Assembly: GCA_015501595.1 (NCBI GenBank)
Contig: JADNRX010000140.1
Span: forward strand, 1 to 64,000
Origin: Hymenopellis radicata
Lineage: Eukaryota > Basidiomycota > Agaricomycetes > Agaricales > Physalacriaceae
Reading direction: 5' to 3'
Length of the DNA stretch: 64,000 nucleotides
Shown here piece after piece: positions 34,926-45,718 of this stretch. Every line of letters begins with the position of its first letter. Position 1 is the first letter of the stretch. Made by a program: the position numbers and the translations under genes. The notes beneath the pieces are model-generated. The model ran no database searches. It had not been told where the DNA came from and worked only from the letters and a program-made list of their open reading frames with translations.

Positions 34926-36336
34926 CTAGTAAAAGTCGTCTCGCACTGTCTGGTCAGGATTTATCCAGACTCGCAGGCCGTCGAATGCAGGCCTGACCCA
35001 CGCCGGGGTATTCTCCTTGTTATCATCCATAACAAGCGATACGCCTTCCTTCTCGCAGGCCGTCATGTTGTCCAACCAGGCATCCTGTCCCAGTGGCTTG
35101 CCAGCCGTGACAACTTCGGTTATGCGTGTCCATTCGTCATGAGTAACTTCATGAGAGAACCCAATGAGATAGGAACGTGTCGCGCGCATACGTCGGACTG
35201 CTTCGATCGCACCACCGATACCTAGATGCGAAATAAACGGGCGGAGATGTAAGGTGTCGATGATGAACAGAGGAATGCTTTGATCTTTCGGTGGGAGTAT
35301 CAGCTCCCATACGTCCTCCGGAATTAGCGAGGTATCGGATATGTAGACGATGTCTTTCTGAATTTTGAAACCGAGGCAGAAGTACGGGTGTATGACTTCG
35401 TCCTTTTTCGCTTGAACGCGGATATTGTGCCTTTCTGCAGGCGGTCTAGAGACTCCTTGAGGTTCATTTGCGACATTGGGATAGTAGGAGTCGAAGGAAC
35501 TGTTGCCGGTGTCGAGCCCATGGAAGGACAGGGCAGTGGAGTGAATATCCGGCCATGTTGAACGGCGAAAGGCATAACCGCAATTCCGGTATCTCCGATT
35601 TGGAACTCTTCGGTCTCTGTGATGATATGCCACTTGAATTCTGGGACCTGACATTCGTGTAAGTGAGTGACAAAGCGTAGGAGGGTAGGAGGCTTACATC
35701 TCCGCCGCCTGATGCAAATCCTTTATCAACAAGGTATGGGAAGCACCGTTGGACTTCGGTGAAAGTGAACGCCGTAAGATAGACGTCAATGTGGTCTTGG
35801 ATTTTCTTGCCCAGCGTCCAGCCTGCCAGCTAGAAATAAGACGCAACTCGTTCAGTCCTTGTAATGAAAAAGTACCTCGCAAATCGTCGAGGCCATTCAT
35901 GGCTGAATTTCATAGGAATCAACGAAAGCGCAAATGAGTACAAGTCCACGTACCATCAGCATGAGGATGCGTAAGCAGGAGGGCATCTATCCTCCGTAGC
36001 CCGTACTTGGGAAACCACTCCAGAGCTGCAGCTTGAAAGGTTTTGCCTGCATCGATTACGATTGTCCTACAGTGAGTACATAATTTCATAAGTCGCCTAG
36101 ACGTAGTCGCACAGGCATATGTCGACGCACACGTCCTTTCCGTTACTGGGAGCAGCCATTCTGATCACAGCACTAGTATTTCTCCGCATGTTTTTCTTGC
36201 CTTCAGGTTTTAGCGTGGACAAGCAAGTGACACATTTGCGCCCATCAGGCGGAGACGTGAGACAGTCGACATGAGGAATACTCGCAGAAGTTCCAGTGCC
36301 GAGGAAGATGAACTCGATAGGACGCTCGTTCGCCAT
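34926..36336 (-). CDS. Metallo-beta-lactamase-fold hydrolase (PhnP-like)
   Basis: Zinc-dependent hydrolase of unknown substrate. It starts MANERPIEFIFLGTGTSASIPHVDC (an in-frame ATG at 36465 would add 43 residues but the family begins here). The metal motif HPHADAMNGLDD follows an exon giving TIVIDAGKTF. Later blocks are QRCFPYLVDKGFASGGGD, FAVQHG (His ligand), YISDTSLIPEDVW and SHEVTHDEW. A frame break lies near 35535-35555: after VQHGRIF the frame must move by one base to reach GLDTGN... and then YFCLGFKIQKDIVYIS, and no in-phase intron was found. A missing base is likely but less sure than the others, because the segment is an insertion relative to the family as I know it. Convergent with RIC1. 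Confidence 0.85.
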
Positions 36337-36556
36337 GAAGGTCTGAAAGATGAAAGATTTTGAATGATTATCACGACATCCGATCACAGTTGATCTCATT
36401 TTCCTTGCAAGTAAAGTACTCGCGCGACTTATCTTCTTGTTACTGAATTCCAAGGACAAGACCATGCGGTAATTACTGAGAAGGCACGCGTGATCTTGAT
36501 CTGCTTCGTTCCGTATCTTTTCGTCTTCCTACCAGCCTGTACATAACGCGCCCGTA

Positions 36557-38081
36557 ATGCCAGACGAGAAAATTGCGTACACTCCCGAGGGTGTCGTTCT
36601 AGTATCCTACCCTACCCTCGTCTCTGCGCCCGAGACGCTAGGCGCTGCCATCGGTTAGGCTATACTGCAATCCCTTCACCTGGTCCTCTGCTCATCTTCT
36701 GGCAGAGAAGGCATTCGGTTCAGGTCCCGAATGTCTGGGAATCATTGTCGTTAAGGACCTGCCTCCCGCCTACGTCGCCCAACGAGAGAAACTGCTCACC
36801 TTGGCGTACAAGTTCGCCCACCTTGCCCAGGCGCAAAGAGAGAAATATAGCGATGAATCGAGTAATTACAGGTCGCGTTTCCCAGACATTCTACGCGTAG
36901 CTACAACATACTCATGGTTGTGTAGCTTTGGCTGGTCGCACGGGAAGGTATGTGGTTTTACCCCATGCTAAACTTGTCTTGACCTCGATACGTGCGTTTG
37001 AAGGAAATAATGAACGGAAAACCAGGTGGGTTAGGATGACCTCCTCTAACCAGGAACTGACTCAAACACGTCAACAGACGTTTTGAAAGGCTCTTACTAC
37101 GCGAACCCCATCATTGACGTGCCATCTGTGAGTCAAGAACTGGCAGAAGAATGGAAAGAGTACTACCGACCCAACATTTGTACCTCTTCCTCTTGTTCTT
37201 TACCGTGAAGATGACTAGAGCGGTTATAGGGCCCGACCCGAACGAACAAGGAGTTGAAGGCTTCGAGGAGGCGTTCAAAGATCTTGGCCGTTTTGTCTTT
37301 GACACTGGGTGTGCCCTCGCCGAGGCATGTCAGCCATTTGGTAGGCAGTTTACGCTGAGGATTCACCACCCTCCATGTTAACGCAATCCTTCAGCGCTGT
37401 CGCGGTTCTCGGACGCAACTATGTCACTTCCCAAATTGATCAGCACATCTCAAACGACCAAAGCAAGACTCCTTCATTACTTCCCTCCCTCGCCTGACAC
37501 GCCTCTTCACGTCGATGAAGACGAGCCAGTTGATAGCTGGTGTGGGTTCCACCTGGACCACTCCCTGCTCACCGGTTTATGTTCGGTATGTCCCAGCTGG
37601 GTGCCACCTCCTCTGAGGAAAACTGAGCAAGGGCTTGTTTAGGCTATGTTCCTTCGTGAAGGGGATGCACCTGGAGCCCCACCCACAGTAGTACCATGCC
37701 CATCTAGCACTTCAGGACTGTATATACGAAACAGGGGAGGAGAGCTAACGAAAGTATCGATCCCGCAGGATTGCCTGGCCTTTCAAACTGGAGAAGCATT
37801 GGAACTCGCCACGGGGGGTAAATTGCGGGCGACTCCCCATTGGTGAGTGTGATCCCTATTCAGGTGACGAGATGGCCTAACGAATTGCAAGCGTGCGTGT
37901 TGGTGGGAGCAGTCAGGATATTTCCACAACATCTCGAGAAACATTCGCCTTGTTCATGCAACCCGGTACAGAAGAGCTGCTTTCCCCTACTTCTGTAACT
38001 TTTGGCCAGTTCAGCGAGGAGTATTCACAGACCATTATGGAGCGAAGTCTACATGAAGAGTGTAATCTAAAGATTAAATAA
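36557..38081 (+). CDS. 2-oxoglutarate/Fe(II) oxygenase-like (IPNS/clavaminate synthase-like fold)
   Basis: Non-heme iron oxygenase-like protein; the substrate is unknown. About 380 residues in nine exons, start MPDEKIAYTPEGVVL. Probable iron ligands are the His and Asp of GFHLDHSLLTG and the later His of RATPHCVRVGG; the Arg of SRETFALFMQP fits the 2-oxoglutarate-binding position. Conserved N-terminal blocks are FGWSHGKE and KGSYYANP. All joins keep phase, such as RPNI to WPDPNEQG through a GTACCT donor. It ends CNLKIK, convergent with the sterol glucosyltransferase. No secondary-metabolite neighbours are present, so a housekeeping or generic role is more likely than a cluster role. Confidence 0.85.
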
Positions 38082-38189
38082 ATGAATGTAACTACAATAC
38101 CAACCGATGAACCAGAGATTACATGATGTATGATGTGAACAGGCATAGTAAGTACATTGTGTGCGAGAATATATAGCAATCATGAGTCA

Positions 38190-41100
38190 TTACGATTGAG
38201 AACCAGTTGATATTGTACGACGACGAGGTGAACCGAAAGCATCAGGTAACACAGCTAACATGGCAGCGAAACCACTGTTTCGTTTGCTGTTAGGCTTGCT
38301 ATCACGGGAACCGAATGAGGAACGACGCTCGTCCTGCTCGGATATAACGCTCCAGTCTTCGCTAGGAGCGCCACCACCACTAGAACTCGAACCAGAGGAA
38401 GGATCTACCGGACCTGAGCTCTGCCGACGACGTTGGCGGATAGTCCCATGTTCAGTGTCCGCCTCCTCTTCATCTTCGCTTTCCGATGTAGTGCGTTTGA
38501 TTAAGGAGCGAGCGTAATCGAGGTCGCGGTAGATTGATTCGATGGCAGTCGCCACGCCGTCCTCCTAAGACCAAATTAGTATCAAAATTGGACATCCAAA
38601 GGTGAGACGTACCCCTCGGATCTGCTCTCCAATAAGCTTTGCACGCTCTATTTGCTTACGATCAGTGGTTGCAAGAACGAGCGCGTCCGTTAAAGAGTCT
38701 ACGGTGAGTTTCCGAACGCCTGATCCCACACCCAAGGCTTCTACTCTGTCGGCCCAGAAAAACTGATCACCAAAGAATGGTTTGATGATCGTCGGTATCC
38801 CAGCTACCAGCAACGTTGAGTGGATCTAAAAACCATCGTCAAGTGGAAACTCACATCTGAGACTGGCACCCGTTGTGCCCGCGCCACCATGATGACAAGC
38901 GGCATCGATACGATGGAATAGCCAGTCATGAGGGATGGAGGAAATGGAATATATTTGTTTCGGTAACAGCTCCTCCGGGTCAGAGGCATCAGCAGTCTTA
39001 ACATGCAAGCGATCTGACCATCCTTTAGAAAGTATGGCATGTACACCGCTTTGCAGAACAGCCTCGATAACGCAGCGCGTCATTGCCCTAGGATCCGATA
39101 CCACAATACTTCCAAAACCAATGTACACAACCTTCTTCTCGAGCTTGTGCGCGTTGTCGATGAATGCGACCAAATCAGGGGGCGGCGTCCATTTCTGAGC
39201 ACTGACATCGGCATCCTCAAGGAACCAATAACCTAATCACTAATGAACTTCAGAATTGGCGGTATGAGATGAGACAAACCTGTGACGCGTATCCACTCGG
39301 GCCAGTCTAAAGGAGGAGGTACGACATGCGGACTGAAGTTGTAAAGGAATGGGATCTTGTGTGGCTCCATCTTGTCGAGACTAGTGGCTCCGAGATGGAG
39401 TAAATTTCTCCGCCACCTGTTGATTTGGCCAGAAGTGGCACGCCAAAACACTTGGTCGAACATAACATATGACTGAAAGAGACGATGACCTTTCAGTTAA
39501 CAGTAGTACGCGGAAACGTACCATATAGTTATAGCTTCCTCCCATCTGACATACGACGCGTCAATATGCTATGATCGGGATGTAGTAGCAACTCACCTTG
39601 CGCTCAGGAACAGCAAAAGCGTGCGGGTACGCTCTTGTACGTGACCATGTCATAGTAAATGCACGGAAATAGGGTATAGCCAATGCCTCTGCAATATGGT
39701 AACCACCCATAGCACTTGGACTTTCTACGAGAACATCCGTTCCTTGGCATGCTTCCCAAGACGTCTTCAACAGATCGTCAAGCCAACCTCTGAACTAGAA
39801 TGAGGAATAAGTCATGCACGTCTTACTGAGAATGAAAAAGCGGGTACCTTTTGAAGTCCCTCCTTCATAAAAGATAAGGTAAACATGCCGTTCTCAACAC
39901 AAATCCTCATTAATTCGGCAGGATCTCCACCGACGTAACCAAACTCTATGTCTTGCTACCAAAAAAATCAGTACAATGGAAGTTGCTCAATGCAGGAGCT
40001 TACAGCTTCTATCCAGTCTTTGAATTCACGATGGGTAGCAATACGAACCCGATGTCCGTCGGCTTTCAAGCCTTTGGCCAAAGCAATATAGGGTTGAACG
40101 TCTCCTCGCGAGCCGATTGTAAGGAACGTGAAGTGAAGGCTCTTCTGAGGCTTGAATGTAAGGAAGGTCGATGATGCGGAAGTGAACATAACGGCCGGCA
40201 AGGAGTCCGTCAAGTTCTCCGAAGTGGGGATAGGATCATCCTGTGATCCTACGTGTGACCTCGTCTCGAACTCTTCAAGTATAAGCGCGTCTAGTTTTCC
40301 TTGGGTAGGAATCTTCGTGTCTCCTGCTGCCAATCGCTTGTGTACATCCTCCATCTGTTTCTCTAGCAGAAAGACAAACGTGTCGCGTTTGTCCTCTGCA
40401 TTGAACTCAAAGAATAACTCCTCATGTCCTCTCACGATAATTATGAGTCCGTGATGACCGAAACGCGTTGCTTTAGACTTCTCAGTCGCGAGAATGTCTC
40501 GCAGTGGTAACGTCATCTGAGGATACACTTCATCAGTACACGCCTTTACAAAAGAGAAAGGGAACAAACCCGTGTGCGGGACGTTAATGGCCCGGAAGAT
40601 TTGAAACAGAAGTAGTTCGTAGAAATATAAAGTCGACCGGAAACCGGAAGGAGTCGAAAAATGTAACCAGGGAAATCTTGAGGAGTAATGAGAATATAAA
40701 AGAGTGAAAGTTGAAGGCAACGTACAACCAAGTAACATCTCCTTCTCATCGTAGGCAAACGATGTCCGGAACTTGTCCACCACCTCACCGTCAATAGCCA
40801 TTTCCGGAGTATCCAACACGCTAAATGCCATGTCGCCCATGCTGCTCAATTTGCTTCCAGAGACGCTACTAGTGGAGGAGTAAACCTCTTTGACGGGGGC
40901 CGGCGAAGCGGTCGGAAGAGCGGATGATACCGAGGAGGTGAAGAATCGACTTGTACGGGCACCCTTGAGCCAGCTTGGGACTCCAACGTTCCACGAGCTG
41001 CCACTCGACGTGTTGCTCTCTCTACGGGTCAACGAAGTTTGGTCAGGGACAAGGGAAGGCGTCAAAGAAGTAGAAGGTGGGTACGTGTGATGATATTCCT

Positions 41101-43436
41101 GGTGTGCTGGTTTCGGGGTCAGATTCAAGTCTTCATCGTCTTCAGATGCATGCGAATCCAGCTGTTTCGATGGCGAACCAGTGGTTGTGACAGGTACAAA
41201 AGAGACTGATGATCGCTTGGAGATATGCGTGAACTCCTCCATTACATCTGGCGCAGACTCAGAAGCAGGTGGGCGTGAATCGCCAAATGGCCGTAGGAGT
41301 GAGGATATTCGGAAGCCCGATCCGCTAGCTTTGTCTTTGCTGGCCTCTGTTGCTATCGGTGTGCTAACCGTTCGTTCTGGGTAGGAGTTTAATGGAGCCC
41401 GGGTAACGGTTGTGTCCACAACTGTCTTGGGGCTGCCATCATCATATTCAGTAGCGGCTCGATGACTTCGTACCGCCTCGCGTATTTGATCCAGTGCAGA
41501 GGGTAGGTCGTGAAAATATGCGAAGAAGTACGAATCCACCGACAGCAGACCAGATGCCTCTTTGTCTAAGACTTTGATTTCGATGGTCTCGCTGAAATCC
41601 ATGGCAGATGATTTGTCGACATCAAGAATGGCAGAGTATGGTATGGCGATCTGATTGGAATTAGAGCCATGTCCATGGGGACATTTGAAAATCATACCTT
41701 GACGCTATCACCCATGTTCTGTGCTTTGAATATAACCTTTCGGATCGCTTTCACCCACTCTTCCCTGCTGGGCACGGAATCTGCGTACAGCAGAACCGTC
41801 TTCTGGTTGGTCCGTACACGAAACTCATTGTCGCCTACGGCTTCACACGATATAGCGTATCGTAGATCGACTATTCCGTGAGGGAAGTAGGGGTCCTAAT
41901 AGGCCATTCAGAAAGCGCATTCCTAGTAACGACAAAAGACTGACTGAAGAGGACTGATACCAACTGAGGGCGTCATTCTTCAACACGAACCAATGTTTTA
42001 TCCAACGCTTGGTTCGTGTTGCTTTCTTGCTCAGCGAGCCCGACTTGAGTACTTGGTCCTAAGCTTCACGTCAATACATATGACATAGCTTACATGTGAA
42101 ATGATTACCTCTTTCGAGGGCATATGGGCAAAGAAACAGAGATACGTGTTAGTAAGGTACATGTAACCTTGCAAGACTGAAAACTCTATTAATCTCGGAA
42201 TGAAAAGAGATGATAGAACTCACGGATCGAGCGAAGAAGCCAACAAGGCATCTCTAGATCAAACATTAGTTGAATCAAAGACAATTAATGGGATTCGTAC
42301 CTGCCCGGACTTCTTCAATACCATCCAATTCATAAATTTGACGCAGCTTCTCGGCCAACATGGCGCGTCTTTGCATACGAACGGTCGCCATACTCCCGGT
42401 CCGTGAGAACGTTGCTTTCTCCAAAGCACCGACTCTTGTAGATGCCTTGGAAGCAAGCGGGGTCTTGGCATCTGAGGCTCTGGGGGTTGTTACCTCGAAG
42501 TCATCCGCAGAGTCATCAGAGCCTTCGTCATCGGACGGCGAACTGGATATGGGCTCGTCATCATTAGGTTCGGCATAATCTGGAATGCCAAGGCGTCGTT
42601 GAGAGCCGGGCCCGATGCTGAGCTTCCGTGAGCGAGCGAGTGGACGAAAGATAGTGTGGATAGAGGAGGCGAGATGCGGTGCTTAATGACAATGGTTATT
42701 ATCCGAATAAACAACAAAGCTGTAGATCTTACGTGGCCGTGGTTTATCTTCCTCCTCGCTTTCAGAGTCAGTAATGGGGGTGAGGCTACTGTGATTCATG
42801 ATCTCGTCGTCATTGTCAGGATCCTTCGACCAAGGTAGTGCCTGAAGCGCCTGAATCAAGGTTTGTGTACCTGCGCGCATCTACGGAAAGAAAGAAAGCG
42901 ATATGAGAAGATGCTGTATCGGTGAATGAAGTCGACATACGGATCCATCGCCACGGAATGAGCTGAGCAAAGGTCTAGAGGGCGGCGGCGAGGGCGGGGT
43001 AATGAAAGGGGAATCGTCATGAGCTGTGGGCTTCATGGGGGATGTTGGACGAGAGGGAGAAGGAGTACTGGCAGTAGAGAGCATGTCTATACGGACAGTC
43101 AATTACGTCCATCTCGACGAGAGCCAAGTACGTACCATCCACGCGGTCTGCGGACGTTTCTCTCCCCTTTCCTTTCCTGCTGAGACTGAATAGACGTCGA
43201 TGACTGCTGGCCGCTGGTGGTGAGCTAGGAGATGATCTGCCGCTAATGCTTCTCCCCAGTTTGTCGACAGTCTTCTCTACAGCGGAAGAGATGCGCTTGA
43301 CGCGACGGCTGCTAGGTGATGCTTGGGTGTCCTGAAGAGGAGACTCGGCGAAACCCAACGCCTCAGGCGATGTGCTCAGAGGTGCCGCAGCTTGTGGGTC
43401 GTGCAAGATAGGTTGGAGCGGCGGTATCTTGGCCAT
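38190..43436 (-). CDS. Sterol 3-beta-glucosyltransferase with GRAM-PH region (ATG26/UGT51)
   Basis: Transfers glucose from UDP-glucose to membrane sterols; the yeast homologue is UGT51/Atg26. It starts [14 protein letters not shown]; a long Ser/Pro-rich disordered N-terminus follows. Then come a GRAM-type block ([21 protein letters not shown]), a PH domain interposed ([36 protein letters not shown]), and the GT-B glycosyltransferase ([60 protein letters not shown]). The tail after the catalytic domain is acidic and Ser-rich. Many introns, one of which ends at CTGGTAG and restores ASLRSGIPT. It is convergent with the oxygenase and divergent from the SUR7-like gene. Confidence 0.93.
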
Positions 43437-43711
43437 ACCTCGAGCTTGTGTAGGACAGAGTCAGCCTCAGTTCCGGAGCTGTCGTACGGACCGGGGTTCG
43501 GCATCTGCCGAGCTCGTGCTGCATTGCGCTGCACCACGTTTCTTTCCAAGTTGCAAGTTCACTCTGCCCCTTCCCCTTCTACGTCTCCATCCCTCTCGCA
43601 TACGACTCTCGACGTTCATCCAACCGTTTTAAATGAGACTGCGAGGTGAGGTGTGCCAGGGCGCGGGCACGCTATTATCACTGGCCACCTTGATTTTGTT
43701 GATATTTACGC

Positions 43712-44755
43712 ATGTGCGCGTCTTTTCTTGATTCCACACGTCCGCCATCTAATCTGCAGCTAGGTCGGGCAAATAAACACGAGTTCTGTCCCTCGGGGTA
43801 TATACTTGGTACGCTCGATTACGATCTCGGAAGCAAACCTCCTCACACTTTGTGTAGGCCAAATTGAATGTTTCGCAATATGGGTGCGTCCGCCTCTAAT
43901 TCTGTTCATACGCTCACTGATACAGGTGCTCAGACAAGCACTCCAGACTGCACTTCTCGATCCTATTTTTGGCCTGTATACAACCAATTCCTCAGCACCT
44001 CTACTTGAATCCCAAGGACTGCGCCAGTATTATGAATTTGGACTTTATGCTCACTGCGGTTATAACGAATCGAGCGCTGGCGTCTGCTCGAATCACTCAG
44101 CCGCTTACCAATATCGTCCATATGCCATTATGACTGGAGATATGAGGTGTGAATGCCCCCCACTACCTACCTCCCCCGACTTACTCGTTTCAGAGGGAAT
44201 TACTCTACCATCACGCAAGCGCTCGTTGAAGGAACTTCCTTCAGTGATTCCAACTATCTCGGTAAATCAACCAAGGGCGCCTATTACACTATTCTACTTG
44301 GCACGATCTTCTCTTTCTTGGCTCTAGTAACGTGAATTTCGTCAACTCGTTCTTCTTCCTTGTCATTCTCATCAACGGTGTAGAGGCGTAACGAAACATA
44401 ACCTCTTCTTTGTCATTTCCACTACATTCGCATGCCTAACCAGCATATTTGTATTGTGTGGCGCTGCAATTTGGACGGTCATGATAAACAAGTCTGGTGA
44501 TATCAATGATGTGATGGTGCGTTTCGTCGTTAGTCCCTCATCTCCCTTGACCACTTCTCCTTAGGTCGGAGATACTACTCCAGTCGACATCGGAATAGAT
44601 ATATCTATTGGCTCAGGACTTTATTTACTATGGGCAGCTTTTGCCTGCTCATTTGCTTCCCTCATACCTTATTTCATCAGGTTAGTCCCTAGTTCATCTC
44701 ATTCACCTTATTATTATCTCTGATCACGTCTAGTTGCTGCACGTACCGTGGTTGA
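43712..44755 (+). CDS. SUR7/PalI-like four-helix membrane protein, 5' end uncertain
   Basis: Tetraspan-like cell-surface protein of the fungal SUR7/PalI group, linked to eisosomes or pH sensing. Clear parts are the extracellular Cys loop (AHCGYNESSAGVCSNHS), SNYLGKSTKGAYY, and three hydrophobic helices (TILLGTIFSFLALV, LFFVISTTFACLTSIFVLCGAA, SGLYLLWAAFACSFASLIPYF), ending CCTYRG. The family's first membrane helix is missing. The ATG at 43712 can be linked in phase through two introns (GTACGC to TGTGTAG, then GTGCGT to ATACAG), but the resulting N-terminus is hydrophilic. Either an exon was missed or the gene has lost its first helix. The 3' two-thirds is reliable. Confidence 0.7.
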
Positions 44756-45379
44756 CGTTGATTGTCGATCCTCATGAGAACGTTGTGCGATCTGCACAAC
44801 TTTATGTATACTATTTAGCGTATTTACGACCCACACATTATTGAACGAAACACCTCGACATTGTGAATCAGATACTCCGATCAGTTGGTCATCGGATAAA
44901 TTGGGGCGCGGTACATAGCATTCGTTATTAATTAAGCCGCGCTCATCGCTATACAACTAGGTGGTGCGACTTGGGTGCGACAATGCGCCAAGTTGGAGTT
45001 GTGCAAGACAGATGCCCGCTGCCCACCATTTTCAGTCTTAAGGCAAGGTAGGGAAGAACTTAGCTTCTTGCTGAGATGGACCATGGTACTAGGTTTTGAG
45101 ACACGGTTTACTTTTTAACGGCATCAATACAGTATCGATACTGGCATGTGATCACTTCACATGATGGTGTGCTGTAGCTGAGAGTAGCGGGACAAAGGCG
45201 GGACAAGGACACCTGCGCCACATCACGTATCCCAACACGTGCCGGTATCGAAACTGTTAGTAACGGTTTCCAGACGGTTTCGAATCTGGGGCCTGCCGCC
45301 TCGCAGAGGGCCAGTCCCTCAGTACTGGTAAATGCGCCACTCTACAATGCGCTTATTGCTGGAAGCAAAAGACTAGCTT
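44756..45379. other. Intergenic region with small palindromes
   Basis: No coding sequence recognised. It contains a perfect 14-bp palindrome CAGTATCGATACTG at about 45130-45143 and a 5-bp-stem hairpin CCAGACGGTTTCGAATCTGG near 45272-45291, next to sequence faintly like a tRNA. It may be a decayed tRNA copy or mobile-element remnant; I cannot show either. Confidence 0.35.
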
Positions 45380-45463
45380 AGCCCACCGCGAGGGTCGAAC
45401 TCGCAGCCTTCAGATCGCCTAGCCATAAGAGTCTGACGCTCTATCCGATTGAGCTAGGCGGGC
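45380..45463 (-). tRNA. tRNA-Lys (anticodon CTT) with 10-nt intron
   Basis: Read on the minus strand the acceptor stem pairs GCCCGCC with GGTGGGC, the D arm is GCTCAATCGGATAGAGC, the anticodon loop CTCTTA is followed by a 10-nt insert (TGGCTAGGCG) and then A and TCTGA closing the stem, and the T arm is GCGAGTTCGACCCTCGC. The loop gives anticodon CTT. The insert sits between positions 37 and 38, the standard place for nuclear tRNA introns. Box A and box B are the elements recognised by TFIIIC, whose large subunit is coded at 10-17 kb. Confidence 0.95.
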
Positions 45464-45587
45464 TGTAGGTCGCGCGCCAAGCAACGTATATTCGGAATTA
45501 TCATTATTCGCAATGTGTTAAGTGAAGCTGTGTTAGAGATCAGCCAAGATGTTTCAGGTGACCGCTCAGGATGTTTGGGCGGTGTTA

Positions 45588-45718
45588 CTATAAAAGACGG
45601 CCTCCTCCTTGTCGTGAACCCTCTGGTAGCAGGTGCACATACCCTTCATCTTCATCCTTCCACTTTTCTCCTTCTTCCAACCACTTCATTGCAATACCCC
45701 CGTTCGTAATTCGCAAGT
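45588..45718 (+). promoter_or_regulatory. TATA-like box and CT-rich leader of the GH72 gene
   Basis: TATAAA occurs at about 45589-45594, and a CT-rich stretch (about 45640-45685, ending in CCAACCACTTC) lies just before the ATG at 45719. This arrangement is common in well-expressed fungal genes. Confidence 0.5.

Noticed and set aside
38800..38880. Apparent frame break in the sterol glucosyltransferase after GASLR
   Set aside because: Using the acceptor CTGGTAG rather than the first TTTTTAG gives [13 protein letters not shown] in phase.
45240..45365. A second tRNA next to tRNA-Lys
   Set aside because: D-arm-like and TTCGAA segments are present but the acceptor and T stems do not pair, so no cloverleaf could be drawn.
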